NCBI RefSeq assembly: GCF_963678635.1
Contig: NC_087070.1
Coordinates: 32,728,695 to 32,792,694 of the forward strand
Direction of reading: 5' to 3'
DNA: 64,000 nt
DNA from: Symsagittifera roscoffensis
Lineage: Eukaryota > Xenacoelomorpha > Acoela > Convolutidae
Shown here: positions 32,684 through 46,700 of the stretch, in pieces
How positions within the stretch are numbered: the first letter of the stretch is position 1
Layout of the letters: each line of letters starts with the position of its first letter
The notes under the pieces: generated by a model
What the model was told of the DNA's origin: nothing
Databases searched by the model: none
What the model saw: only the letters and a program-made list of their open reading frames with translations
Translations under genes and position numbers: made by a program

Positions 32684-34057
32684 CTACATTCTCAATGTAA
32701 TATGATTGATTAATTTGGCCTTTTCTTCTTCTGGCAAAAATGTGGCTCGAGCTGCATTTTCACGGATTGTGAACAAATACTCTTCTGAAAATCCGAGAAC
32801 ATCCCGACATATTTTGATACTAGGAAGTAAATTCCCGAAGAAAAGAGAGTCATCACAACTGATTGAGAAATTCACTTCGTGTTTCTTGCCCAGGAGAATC
32901 GGGTTGTTCGGGTCATCGAAACTAGTTCCCAGGCTACTAAGTGTCTTGGCCGAAATAGGACAGTACTCAAAAGGAACCCGTTCAGCCTTGCAGCGTGCTA
33001 AGAGATTCTCATCTTTGAACAGAGCATACCCATGCCCAATTCTGTGACTCTTGATTTCGTCCAGAGCCCGTTCTATATTCTGTACCATGCCCTGTTCGCC
33101 TGCGTGGAAAGTACATCCATAGCCTAGACTTCTCGCAACTCGATACCATTCCTTTGTGAGTTCTAACTCTTCAGTCGACCACGCCAGATTCTCATTTCCT
33201 GCCATGTCAATTCCTACAATCTTCGGGTTGCTTTTGTAATGTCTGATCAACTTTGTTAGGGGCTGGAGCCATTGAGTCTGGCCTCTCAGGTTACAGAATA
33301 TCAAAGTAGATTTGACGCCGAAGTCTTTTTCACCGCGTTCGAGTCCCATTAAGATCGCATCCACTACATCGTGCACACAGCATGTTTGTATGCAGTCGAA
33401 GTCAAGATCACCACCACTATTCCTGAGTAAGAAAAAAGGAGCCACTCTAGTTTCGAAAAATGCCACTCGATTGTTATACTGGTCTTCGACACACTCATAG
33501 GCCAGTCGTTCCAGCGCGTCCGGGTTTCCCTGGATGACGGGAAGGAACATTTGGAAGCATTCTAGAAAAGGCACTAGACTATTGCTGGCATTCAATGCTT
33601 CCTCGAACTTTTGGTCGTCGAAAGGGATGTCATACTGTTTTACAGTCATATGTTACTATATGTGTTACACCATTTAGAATAGTATCTCAAAAAAGATGAC
33701 TTAATATTGGTCCAAATGAACCGCAATCACACCCATCAGCCAAATAACAAGTGCTCAAAAACTGACAAACTGATACATGACCGCGTAAAATCTGCAGCAT
33801 ATTATAATTCATTTTGAATTCAGTTACGGGAGAACAATTCAACCGTAGTTTGAAATTATAAGTAACTGAATTCTCATTCAAAACACGCCTTGATTAAGTT
33901 AATCGTATCACATCAGCCGGTATAGCCACATATAGTAACACATTATCATCACCTGTTTGGCTAATTCACAAACTGTCTTCTTTCTTATAGATCCGTCAAG
34001 ATGGTGGTGCAATTCCACGTTGTAGAAGCCAGACAGGAAGCCAGAAGTACTAAACAT
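32684..34057 (-). CDS. ADA: Adenosine deaminase, two exons, complete
   Basis: Exon 1 is 34057-33953 and exon 2 is 33634-32684, joined in phase 0 over a 318-bp GT-AG intron. The product is 351 residues (human ADA 363). It hydrolytically deaminates adenosine and deoxyadenosine to inosine and deoxyinosine in purine salvage. Zinc ligands are H17 and H19 in VELHHHLDGS (the middle Val of the usual HVH is His here), H212 in FHAGEQG with catalytic E215, H236 in HRIGHGY and D296/D297 in SCDDSLFF. IDMAGNE matches the family's substrate-site IDLAGDE. The HLDGS form points to ADA rather than the ADAL (HLNGS) branch. No secretion signal is evident, so it is probably cytosolic. Its upstream neighbour on the strand is ceramide synthase, 3.7 kb away. 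Confidence 0.93.
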
Positions 34058-35199
34058 AGTTATGAGTTCCTAGAGCGCCCAAGTTCCACAGATGCCGATT
34101 TGATTCCTCTCTTACTCAAAAAATTCGAATAAAAAGCAAAAATTCGAACAAAATCCCCAATTGCCGCTTAGTGGGTTTAGCATCTAACTCTAACGTTTGC
34201 TTGGGCCCTAAGTACAATGTACGAGATGTTTAAAATAACTTTGCCGTTAAGTTCAATAATGAACGAGATTTGGGTAAGATAAAGTTACGGAAGTCGATTG
34301 TCAGCAGGTTGATTCGGTATTGAATGAGAGGTTAAACTTATTTTGGATTGACTCTTCTTGCAATTTAATTGGCATTTGAAATCAGTCAATGTAAACTTTT
34401 CATAACATAATCTGAAACAACAAGATTGAACATTAACATTACCAGAAATCACTTTAAGAGAACATTGAATTTCTATTTGAAATTCAAGTCACAATGACCG
34501 AAAAATTAACGGCGAAAAGGTACAAAAAATAACATCTATAATTCAAAAATAACATCGTGTCGAATGAGAACAAAACATAGCCAATATGAACTTGATTTAA
34601 TGAGCCCAATGAAAATTTTAGCTACCACCACCGGTGGGAAGGAACTATTGCACAGGATCTGTTATTTTTCAGTCAATTTTAATTACCTCAAGGAAAGCTC
34701 GCATGGGGATCAAAAGTGGTATCAAATTAAAGCCCCATTGGCCCTGATTCGATTTCTAAAAAGATTTCAAAAACTTATTCTTAGACTAATTTAGACAGCG
34801 GCTGACACGAACAAGATTAAAGGCTGACCTCTAATCTTCAATTATAATGCAATTTTAACGCTATTTCTGCTATAATCTAACACTTTTTTGATCATTGTTT
34901 CACATCATTCAATAGCGTTTTCCAGAAAATAAATAATGCCAGACATTTTAGACAAAATGAAGAAAAAAACACCTTTTTCTTCATTTTTTCAAATAATTGC
35001 TTTAGGGCTAATAATTTGCCCTTTTGTAACTAAAACTAGCCCAATGAAGGCACGGAAGTGAAGCAAGACTTCGAAACAAGCAACAAATCGGCAAGCAATT
35101 GCTCTAAAAATTCTAAATTCAAACAAAAACTTAATTAAAGCCGGAAAAATAAATAAGCCTGCAGAAGACATTGCGTCTGTATGACATCGAGCGCACTGC
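34058..35199. other. Spacer upstream of ADA
   Basis: AT-rich, presumably with the ADA promoter. I see no TATA box at a convincing distance and no other gene. The + frame at 34564-34794 is not supported. Confidence 0.35.
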
Positions 35200-35605
35200 C
35201 AGGAGCGGATCTAGGATTCTCGAGAGGGTTGGATTTTCAAAAAACTTTCAAAAAAAATTAAAGAAACAATTTGGTCGACCTTAAATTTTTTTTTTAAGGT
35301 TGACGAAATTGATTCTTCGAGCTTTTCACAATTCACTATAAAGATCCTACTTTGACAAAATTTTCTGAGCCACAGGCAAAATTTTGAAAAAGCAGGCCAA
35401 AAAAGGCGTTTTAAGCCTTTTTAGGAAAATTTTGACTCAAAAATTGCTGTTTCGGCGCGTGCTTCCCCTCAAAAGAAGTATCTTGGCGCCATAGGCGCTT
35501 TCAGAAAAATTTTAGGGTTCGTCAGCCAAAAGTAGTATAAAGGTGGATAATTTTAGACCGGCAAGGGGTCAAATCCCTGAGGGGGCGGGTCGTGCAAAAA
35601 TGAAA
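35200..35605 (+). mobile_element. hAT-type non-autonomous element, right end degraded
   Basis: Opens CAGGAGCGGATCTAGG, the typical hAT-like terminus, and runs parallel to the copy at 49982-50357, sharing the AGCAGGCCAAAAAAGGCG and TTTCGGCGCGTGCT blocks. The right inverted repeat is not recognisable; similarity fades around GGGTCAAATCCCTGAGG. Confidence 0.6.
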
Positions 35606-36449
35606 GAAAAAGAACGAAAACGACCTAAATAAAGGTCTTCACTTCGTAATTGACACTTAATCAACTTCAAAAAGTAAACGTACGAAACGCGCCAGAATTT
35701 CGATGGAGTGCGAGTTCATTAACAATTCTTACGCGTTAACTTTCAAACCCCTAGAACGTTTCAAAATTTGATTGCCGGTGAGCCCAGGGGGTCAATATCT
35801 TCAAAAGGTTATGAAATGTACAACTCAAAAACTGCACTTTTGTCAAACTTTGTCAAATCCTTTGGTTGGCAAAAAATTGAATGAGAGTATAACACCACAC
35901 TGGCAAGGTCGCTTGTGTGAAAAAAAAGGAAATCATGGTCGGAAAAATTATGGCTTTGCATTGATACAAGAAGACTTGCAGAAACAAGCCTCTCTAGCAA
36001 AAAAAAACATTTTCTAATAGAGCTCAGCAAGTATTTCTTAGAAAACAATGCGAGTGAAACATTTTTTTAAATATTGCATCATTATTGTTATCATTTCTAA
36101 ATTGAAGTATAATACAGCATTTTACGAGTACGACGACAGTAGAACCAAGTGACACTAAACAACTAAAACTACAAATTGAATAGAGTTGAACAAATTAATA
36201 TTATTTCATCTCTACTAGCCCCAAGTATTGATGATGGGATAAGGTGTTCATCCCCATTGCGGAGGACACATCTTGACTAGTTGGGGTAAGCTACAAAAAC
36301 GGCGAAACTAAATAGCCCACAACATCAACGGTAAAAGATTCCATGTTGCTTTTCACTTTTCCTTTTATCACAGATCCGCACTCTAATTAATTGCCAACCC
36401 GAAAGGTAGAATGAAAAAAAAAAACCAAGTCACGACTGATTGAACACAG

Positions 36450-36920
36450 CCAATCGAAGATTGGAAAAGAGTAATGAACGCAAGTAAACATTAAAAAAAA
36501 CACTGACTGTTGAAAAATCTCAACTTTCGGATTTTAAAGAAAAAGTTTTTAAGTTCTTTGAATTTCTGGAAAGATTTATGATTGGCGCTTTTTTGGTATT
36601 ATTAACCCAACGTGAGAAACAGGTAAAGTTTTTATTCCGCTGGAAATCTAAAAATTAAATTCCACTTTCGAAACTAGAAATCGTACACGTTTTTTCGCGC
36701 AATTTCTCCGTTCGCATTTGGAGTGCTATTTACGTCTTTTTAAGCAGATGAATTTCAATTGAACTCAAAAAAGAATATATTAAGTGCATTCATAAATGCA
36801 TCAATATGTATGAATGCACATCTGTAGTTTTTAGAGACTTTATACACAATTTATGACTTTTTCCTGAAAAAAAATCACCAAGACCTCTATAAGAGTCTTC
36901 AGTACGTTCATTACTCTAAA
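36450..36920 (+). mobile_element. TIR element family M, copy a
   Basis: Begins with a hairpin (CCAATC-GAA-GATTGG) followed by the left inverted repeat GAGTAATGAACG (36469-36480). It ends with the right inverted repeat CGTTCATTACTC (36905-36916). It is about 470 bp, non-coding, with shared internal blocks such as GACCTCTATAAGAGTCTTC before the right end. Confidence 0.75.
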
Positions 36921-37791
36921 AAATACAATTATTCGAAATAAGAGCCTAGAGAAGAGATTAAATTAGCTAGCCTTTATAATCTGATAGAGATGATTTGTTT
37001 GAACTAAATTTTTTTTGGATAGGAGGGTTTGAAAGAGAAGCGGCGCAGTTTAGGCTACCACACGCATAATTGAACTTCAATGCACAGGAAACGTCTATAA
37101 AAGCACAAACCGATCTCGTTGCTTCGTTCATTTAATTGCTGCAGTTTTCTTCAACTTGAAATGGTTGGCTGCATGGATTGACTTCTATCGCTCAACATCG
37201 TTGAAAAGTTTATATCAAGCACTCCTGTAGTTCAAAAATTTCTTTTGAACTTCGCGTTTGAGACCGGTTACCTCAGGAATAAGAAAATCAAGACATACAT
37301 ATAAAAAAGAAAGATAAAGAACAGAAAACCTAAACAGAATTTCACACCCAATGGCGGGAGGGGTTTGTCGGAATAGAGGTCGTGAAAACCTTTCTACCAT
37401 CACATTTGACCAAATGGGTTAGTCACGCTACTAAATAAATACAACTATAAAGCACAGATAAGCAAAAATATCATCAATATCACTGATGTCGTCACACATT
37501 AATTCGATTGAGAATCTTTCTTTTTGAAGAAACCTGTAGCATCATTTTTAAATAGTCATGTTTCTGCGTTCTACTATTTAAAAAAAACGGAAGAACAAAC
37601 CGACATAGGTAGGATCTCAATCAACGCAGGGATGAAGTCAGAAATGTGGCACCAGTTTGATGGTTACATAATTAATGAATTACATCTACACAAATAACAA
37701 ATAAACCAAACCGCTACAAGCATTCGCATTAATTAATTGCAGTCAATTAAGCACTCTCCTGCCAACCTCTCGTTCTCAAATCAATGCACGA
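36921..37791. other. Spacer between family M copy a and the ceramide synthase stop codon
   Basis: AT-rich 3' flank of ceramide synthase. I see no clear gene; the - strand frame at 37215-37403 lacks support. Confidence 0.35.
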
Positions 37792-40700
37792 TTAATGGCA
37801 CATATGACCATTTGCTGTAGTTGCCGCACCTCCCACGTGACCATTTTGAACCTGCAGAGCATTGGCATTGCGAGTGATTGGCGTGGACGAAGAGTTGCTA
37901 CTCGAATTAGACGAGGAGCATCCGCCTCCCCCATTGGACGACTTGTTCCTGCCACTGTTGCTTCGTCTATGGTGCACAGTGGTCATATTTCCACTGTTAC
38001 TATTTGTGCCCTTGTCAGTATTATTTGCAGTTGCTGATGCACTATTCATTGCCCCATTGTTCAGATGATGGTGCTGACTAGCTCCCCCATTCTGGTGAGT
38101 AGTCATGTTCAAGCCTATATTGCTGGGGAAGATCCCGTTTAGCGTTGCACCAGACCCACTCGTTGCTGTTCCGTTAACCCCACCTGCCGGAGATCCCCCC
38201 GCCGCCGGCATTACTCTGAACCAGTAGGTGGGGCTGAACTCGCCCACACTCATGTTTAACTCTGTCTCACTGATTTCAGAGTCACTGTAGAGCGCTGACG
38301 ACGACTTGTCCCAACCTGCCTCTCCAAAACCTCCTAAACCGAACACTCCCCCGAAGAAACCATGAGTTATACTACTTGTCGCAGTGGGCTGAGTGGTGTT
38401 GCACAATGGGGGCTGCTGTTGATGCATGGGCGGTGTTTGTGATTTCAGCTTCAACTGAGTCGCTGAGCAAGAGTTTGAAGAATAGAACATGCCGAGGCCT
38501 ATTCGGAAGAATATGAGTGCCCAGTATACGTGAAGGGCGAGGAGGGAGAGAAGAAGAGCGTTGAAGATGACGTAGGCAGGGAAGAATCCAACGTTGGGAA
38601 GCCAGAGAGACTGGACCAGGGTGGAGTTGATGATCCAGAGAGGGAAGTAGACCAACCTAGGCAATGCAACAAAGAACAATTCAAGCAGTTATCAAAGACT
38701 GACGACACTACAATTTCAACTGAACAACATGAATTTCAATCTCAAAATGGATGCCGGTCTTAGTTTAAAAAATAATGATTCTACCAAGAGTCGTTGTTAT
38801 AGTTATTTACCCATCGGGATGCGCCATGCGAGTTTGTCCCAAGTCTAAGATTGTCGCCACAACGGCCGGATGTACATTCGGTATTTCATTGTGATTTTCA
38901 GTATTTTAGAGAAAAAAATTGAACATCAATATTTAATTGAAAATTTTCCAGTTTTCATGCAGAAAACTTAGCATGTTCACAAGGTCTCCAGTAATGTTGC
39001 TCTTTCTCGGCAACAAGGTTTCCAGCAGTGCTGAAAACTCGCTCAGACGGGATACTCGAGAATGGTATGCACAAAATTTTCCTCGTCAAAGTAGCGAGTC
39101 TTCGATACTTAGTGTACATAACTCAATAACAAGCAGGTAAAATGGGACCGAATATTCCGATAGCCTTCGAAGGCTTTTGCACAAACGAACGTTCGAATAT
39201 TCGGTTGCGCCACTAAATAAGTAAAAGTTCAATCCAGCTTAGGATAGTTAGGGGTTGAGGATTTGCGTCCACTCTAATGAAACAGGTATTCAAACAGAGG
39301 CGAACCTGCGCTTTGCAAACACTTGCGAGAACACGACCAAAAAGCAGCTCTATCAAGTCAAATAAGAACTAGAAATAAGCCTCGAAGTAGCAGAAACTCA
39401 GCTACGTATCGGATTCGAATCTGCAACCTACAAAATTAGAGGAGCAAAAGTAGCACCAAATATACAAAAGACACAATTTTGCATGTAATAAATTGGAAAG
39501 CATAAAGCCAAATTATGTATAAATTATGCATTTGAAAAAATTGCGAGATACATTGAGTTGGAAAATTTCCGAAATCGAGCTTTTTATCATTGTACTGCCG
39601 TTTGAAACAAATCACTTTTATTTGCGACTTAGGTTGGAAAAAAAGAACGTTCGTACTAATAAACTTCACTTCACAAGTGTAAAAAACTTGACTGTTACTG
39701 GATCTGAGCTAGCATCCTCCTAGATGACTGACGGAGCAGTTTCTGAGGAGATTACAGGTGGGCACAGCGGAAGAACTTTGGAAATGCGAGCATCCTGGTG
39801 CCTTGCTTTCGTATGTAAGCTTTTCAAGCCACTAAAACTGTTTAATGACTAAAATGAAGTTGCTTGTCTTTGTTGTCTATACACAAGCGGACCGTATTGT
39901 CAAATTACGAAGGCAACTTTTTCCAACCTAACTCGCAAAAGAAAACTTCTCTTTTGGTGGCACTTTTGCTTCAATGCATAGCATCATCAGTTAAAAAGGA
40001 TGTGTAGCTGCTTTATTGCTAGCTAAGGTTAGTAAATTTTCAATTTCCACCAAATAGAAAAATAGCCAACTGACAGTAGTAAAACAGTAACGAACGCAAG
40101 GAAACAGAAAAAAAACTGACTTGATGAAATTACCCCTAATTAAAAAATCTGAAACAATAGCTGAAAATTTAATTCCATTTTCGAAACTACAAGCCTACCA
40201 GTTTTCCGTGACCTTTAAATTTTGCTGTTCAATTGTGGAGTTTGCCTTCCTTGTAACAAAGGAAATGTAGCAAACTTATAAGATAAAAAGTAAAATCACG
40301 AAAAACGAAAACATCACCAAGACGTAAATAAGAGTACTCACTACGTTCATTACTCTTAGACAGACACAAAACTTGCATGCAATAATTTTGTCACAGAGGC
40401 GAAGCTGCGCAAAAATCAGCTCTTTGAGGTGCAATTAGAAAATGTAGCATCGAATAAGTAAAACTCGGCTAGGTCTCCGATTCCATCTGCCACTTGCGGC
40501 GACCTAGAGAATATGAGTCTCGCGCACTAACCACTCAGCCACGGACGCTTAATTAATCTCAAATACTAGCCTCAAATAAAGCAGAGAATAGATGCTACGA
40601 AATTTTTAATGCTAGAGATCGTGATTATAGCAAAATGCCACCAAATACTGAACACTTTGCCACTAACTTAGCGTGTTATAAATTGGGAAGCATAAAACCA

Positions 40701-43700
40701 AATTATGTCTAAATTATGCGTTTCAAAAAATTGCCAAGTATATTGAGTTCGAAAATTTCTGAAAAAAAAATTTCATCATTATTTTTTTGAAACTGTTTTC
40801 ACACTTAATAATATTCGGATTTCAAAACACAAGCTATCAAAAGCCGCGATGATGCTCCAAAAGTAGCACCAATATTTGCGACCTAAGTTGAAAAAAGACT
40901 AGCTCAACTATATTACACAAAGCTCGCTAAAACTCGGTGTGTAATAATATTGAAAATTGTTTTCAATCAATAACATTTAAAACATAATTAACGTTTGCTT
41001 TGTAATTCTGAACGCATTTGTTAATATTTTGCAACGTTATATCATCAACTGGCGTCGCTAATATCTCGCATCGTTATATCATCCATTGGCGTGACATGAA
41101 CATAAATATAGCCATCAGAAGGTTAGGAAAGTGCAAAGAACAAGAAAACCGAAAAAAAAATTGATTGACACTTCCGAAGAAAAAATATATCAGGCTAAAC
41201 AACTCATATACAATTCGCCTATTGACCTATTTTTGCTAAAAATAAACCAAATTAAGAAAACTAGATCAATGGGTAAAAATATCATTCCAACGGGAAATCT
41301 AAAAATTGAAATGCACTTTCGAAACTCGAAGTCGTTCACGCTTTGTATCGCCATTTCCGCTTTCGTAATCGGAGAGCGCAATTAACCTAACTTTTAGCAA
41401 ATGAATTCGCATTGCACTCAAAAATTCATATATACCTAAGGGTATTCATAATTTTATAGATATGTATGAATGCACTTTGTAGTTATTTAGTTAAAAGAGC
41501 ATTTTAAGACTTTTCCTGAAAAAAGAACAAACAAAAAATCATCAAGACCTATATAAGTAAAAATCACTTCGTTAGTTTACACTTTAACCCCACCCCCCAT
41601 TTTTGTGCTGACCAAAATGGTAACTGAGCTGATCAAAAAATTACGAGGAAGAGAAAATATTTTACAACACTATTGAAGTTGCGCAAAAACCAACAAAAAA
41701 CTTCATTAAGTACTTCGAAAAACGGCAAAAAAAGAAAAACGTAAGAGAACACCAACAAAGCCTTTGAAAAATTCATTTTAAAACTACAAAAAATCTAAGA
41801 CAAAGATTCGAACACAACTCACTCAGCCAACAGTCACTGGAGTAACCAATACAATTTTATTTCAAACAACTAAAAGAAGGAAAACAAACAAGACTAATTT
41901 TATTTCAAACAACTAAAAGAAGGAAAACAAACAAGAACTAATGCACTTTGTAGTTATTTAGTTAAAAGAGCATTTTAAGACTTTTCCTGAAAAAAGAACA
42001 AACAAAAATCATCAAGACCTATATAAGTAAAAATCACTTCGTTAGTTTACACTTTAACCCCACCCCCCATTTTTGTGCTGACCAAAATGGTAACTGAGCT
42101 GATCAAAAAATTACGAGGAAGAGAAAATATTTTACAACACTATTGAAGTTGCGCAAAAACCAACAAAAAACTTCATTAAGTACTTCGAAAAACGGCAAAA
42201 AAAGAAAAACGTAAGAGAACACCAACAAAGCCTTTGAAAAATTCATTTTAAAACTACAAAAAATCTAAGACAAAGATTCGAACACAACTCACTCAGCCAA
42301 CAGTCACTAGAGTAACCAATACAATTTTATTTCAAACAACTAAAAGAAGGAAAACAAACAAGAACTAATTCCCAACGAATGAGGGTTTTGAATTCCCGTT
42401 TCTGCTAAATTTCATCTATGCTGCTATGTTTCATCTATGTATGTAAGTGTGTGGAGTACCTTGTTGCAACGAAGTAGATTGCGAATATTGCAAAGACCGC
42501 GTGGGTGAGGCGACCACATTTGGTGTAGTTGAGTAGCTTCACTGTCTCCAGCCACACGTCTGCTATGTCATGTGCGATCAGAATGATACAGCCTATCCTA
42601 TAACACAAACCTTGAAACTTTACAAACATAGCCAATCGAAGATTGGAAAAGAGTAATGAACGCAAGTAAACATGAAAAAAAAAACACTGACTTTGTTGAA
42701 AAAATCTCACTTTCGAATTTCAAAGAAAAACATAGATGCCCGTTAAGCTCTTCGAATTTCTAGAACGATTTATGATTGGCGCTTTCTTGATAACATAAAC
42801 CCATCTTGAAAAAACTGAACGAACAGGTAAAGATTTTATTTTAAGACTTTTTCCAGAAAAAAAAATAAAAATCAGCAAGACCTATGCAGTGCTGATTTAA
42901 TTTATCCTCTTAGATTAAATCGTTATGTTAGGGAGGCCTATTACCGATGCCCAGTGAAGTCACCAAGAAAAACAGCTAATTTTTGAGATATTGTCGAAAG
43001 AGCAGATTCCCGTTCAAGTTTACCCATAGTATAGTATACATTATTTTGATTAATTTGTATACAACGTAAAGTGCGAATTGCACACTAGCCTGATGAAGTT
43101 ATCGACATAAGACAACACCAGCAACACTATTGCAATCACGTGGTGCATGACTAGGTGTCGGAAGGCCTTGCGTCTCACCATCACCACTTGCGCCACCAGA
43201 AGAGACACATAGAAGGCCAGCTGGATCGAGTAGTAGTTCTGGATGCTCGGATTCAAAGGCTGGAACGGGTAGTTCTTCCAGCACTTGGCCAGATCGTAGA
43301 AGAAGTCTTCTTCTGAGAACACGTACAGTCCGTAGCCTACAATTCCTGTGTAGTACATCAGCTTCCAAAGACTCTCTTTGAACTTGGACATCTTCGATGG
43401 TCGCAATTGAGCTCTGCGCAGAGCAAACCACTGTTTGATCTTGTACTGGTTCCAGCAATCCAGCTGTTTTTCCAGGCCCTGCAAAATTGAAAATAGAACA
43501 GCTGCCAAAATTGGGAGTTGAGTTTATTAGAATTAAGAGAAGCGTTAAAACAATAGCAACATCCTAGACGAACCTTCGATAGAATTTTTAACTGACCGAA
43601 GCTCCCTTAAATAATTCTCTGATAATTAAATAAACGAACGGCCAAATCTAAAGATCTAAGTGTTCTCTTAGGTCCTTTTTCCACTTAGCTCACAAAAAAA

Positions 43701-46700
43701 CTGCCTACATTTGAAAACGTCAGTTAAGTTTTTTTTTATAGGAAGTGAGGTAGGAATATGGTAACGCAGGTTAATTTTACAGAAAGTAACTTTTTACTTA
43801 TATAGTATATATACTATAAAAGGTTACTTTGATAGTATATTTAGGCCAAGTGGCCAACCTAGTACAGCGAGTGCTCCTTACCTTCAAGTGCTTCTCGTCC
43901 GGACGCTGGGTTATCGTGAGGAAGACTCGTTCCAGAATGGCATTAGGGTATGGCTTCCTGGCTCCTCGCGGACAGATGCCTATGCAAGCACCTATGGGCT
44001 GTGCCACCAGTCGCCCAAACAGAAGTCTCACTATACCCAACACGAATGCAAATGGGAAGACTAGAGCCAAGTCCTCCACTTGGGGATACTTGTCTAAACA
44101 GCGCCAACAGAGTAACAGACAGTTAAAAACAGTTCAAGGAAACAGAAAAAACTGACTTTTTTTTTGAAAAACTTTCACTTTCGAGTGTAAATGAAAATAT
44201 ATACCCTTAAGGGTCGATGAATTTCACGAACAGTGTATGATTGCAACTTTTTGATAGAATTTACCCAATTTGAGAAAACTGGATCAATAACTAACTGGAT
44301 CAAAACTGGATCGCTGGGAAATCTCAAATTAAATTCCACTTTCGAAACTAAGGGTTGATCACGTTTTTCGTCACCTCTACGGTTTTGGTGTTCAATAGTG
44401 GTGGAATTTGCCTTCCTTAACAAAGAAAATGAACTGAACTAAAAAAAAAGAAATCAAAAGTCGAACAGCGAAAAAGTAAAATTGAGCCTGAATAAAATTT
44501 AAGCCTTCTGAAAAAAATAACACGACCTATATAATAGTCTGAACTACTAGACTTAACATAAGAAACACGACCTGCATAAGTCTTTTTTACAACGTTCATT
44601 GTCATTTAAGCACTAAATTTAGCTAAGTCAACGCAAAGCTGAACCAAACAGTGGGCTTCCAGCCCCAGTAAAACTGTCGGTTGAATCATCTCAGAAAAAA
44701 AGTTCATCCAATTTTTGCATCTCCGTAAAATGGTCGTTCAAGTCTTCGCATCTCAGTAAAAATATCAGTGGCTCGAATTTCGCCATGATCCGTGTTTGAT
44801 GCTTTATAGTAAGGCCACTCTTCCTAGCCCAAAAAACAACATGTAGTTTTTGCATGTATTTCCTAATCAGGGACCAAACTCCGGTTACGTTAAAGGATCT
44901 CGGTCGGTTGTTGATCCTTTCCTTCGAGGAAAAACGTCTGTATTTATATAGCATAGCAAAACATGATCTCTATTTTTGTACTTTAGAGGAAAAATAGTTT
45001 GATCCTAAAGAAGATGTTATAAGCAATCAATTTTTCAGAAACAGCTACTGCCCACCTGGAAAAATTTTATGTCTAGAAACACAATCTTCGGCGTGTCATG
45101 AAAACTCAAACGAGCGGCAACTGAGCCAACAAAATTTCGGTAGCTTCACGTAGAGCCGAGAAAAAATCGTTGTCATGAACTATAAAACCAATTCTGCAAT
45201 TTATAGAGTTTTGTAGGATCCGAAGAGCTGTTTCCCTTGATACGACCAAAATTTAGATCACTAAGCCGAAATAACTTTGCCGAAAAAAGTAGGCACAAAA
45301 ACAAAGGAAAATATATGAAGTTATGTTAGCGAAATTACAAATTGCAGGAGTATCCAAAAACATAGAACTAATAGAATATAGCTGATAGAACATTTTGGGA
45401 GCAATTTTAAAAGTTCCATCAGCTAACCAGAAAGATGACTTCTCCAGAACTCTCAGCATTTCGGGGTCGCCGCACAAAATGATTCGCTCGTGATCATTCG
45501 ATCCACTGTCATACCGGATAAAATTTTCAAAAATTTTAGAGATCTCGAAATTTGACGCAACGGGGATGGGCGGCATACTTACAACTAGCTGCTTATGTGT
45601 GCGCGCAGCCGTTCGTTTGTTTTGTACTTGGGATGGCAAACTGAGTGGCTATATTGTTTGTACCTGGCAAAACCGCACTGGCAACTGCGACAGTCGGTAT
45701 AAATCTCTCGCTGAGATCTTTTAAATGCTTCATGACATTTCGTGCATCCGATTTTACCGCTGAAATGTCATGGTTATGCTCTCCACGCGTCTCGATTAAT
45801 TCGGAATGTTCTGTAATGGCAGTTGCTCGAATCTATATGTTTGATATTTGGAGCAAATCCAGTTTTCGATATTTGGAGCAAATCCAGCTTGAAAAAAAAT
45901 TCGTGGCCGGATGCTACAAGAATTGGCTTGTTTTTAAATGAAACTGTGAATTCAAGAGAAGACCCAATCATAATGTGTTTATTGTGTTTGCGTTTGTTTT
46001 TAACTTGAGTAAACTATAAAGTGACTAACAGAATTTAATTTTTGTCACAAATTATACGTCAAATTGTTATGAATTAGCACAAGCAGGTTTTTTAGTGATC
46101 ATAATGGTTTAGCGAACTATGAACTTGTCGATAAGAGTCTTAAGTAATTTAGGAAGCCTCGTTTTAGCATGTATAACTAAGATAAACCAAGCTTTTCATT
46201 ATGGTGCTTGCGTTAATTGCAGGATTAATTTTGATGTGATAAGAGTTAAGATAAGAAATTCATACCGCATTAATTTTAGTGAAATGACTAGAGCTGTTAA
46301 AATGAAAGGTGTTAAACTGGAAAATAGGAGTTAAATTGTTGTGGATTTAAATTGTTTATTAGTGAAATGTATAGGTGTTGAAATGTACGGTGTTAAGTTG
46401 TATGGTATTAAATTGTAGGACACTTCCGAAAACAACTACAATAAAAATTGCATGCAATATACAATACAAACATAAAAAAGCATACTAAGACGAAAAAAGT
46501 TGAAAAGAAAGTAAAACAAAACTTTCTCATGTCTGGATAAAACATAACTAGGGACCCTAATACCGTTTTGAAGTTTTTGAATTTGTTATACTGATGCGGG
46601 ATGCAATGGGTAATTTCAAAAATTTGATTTTACTTAAAACCTAAAATGTTTCTCTATTGAAATAATTGAGAAGAGTCAATTTTGAGAAAATAACATTTTC

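Noticed and set aside
34001-34132. Small + strand frame of 43 codons preceded by an acceptor-like TTTCTTATAG
   Set aside because: It is the antisense of ADA exon 1; the - strand reads VELHHHLDGS, with a matching phase and donor.
37795-38763. + strand frames over the ceramide synthase last exon
   Set aside because: They are shadows of the low-complexity tail and the TLC end, without support of their own.
40470-40560. A tRNA gene on the - strand with a perfect A box
   Set aside because: There is no matching acceptor stem, the B box is decayed, and the surrounding sequence repeats at 39.3 kb, so it is a SINE head.
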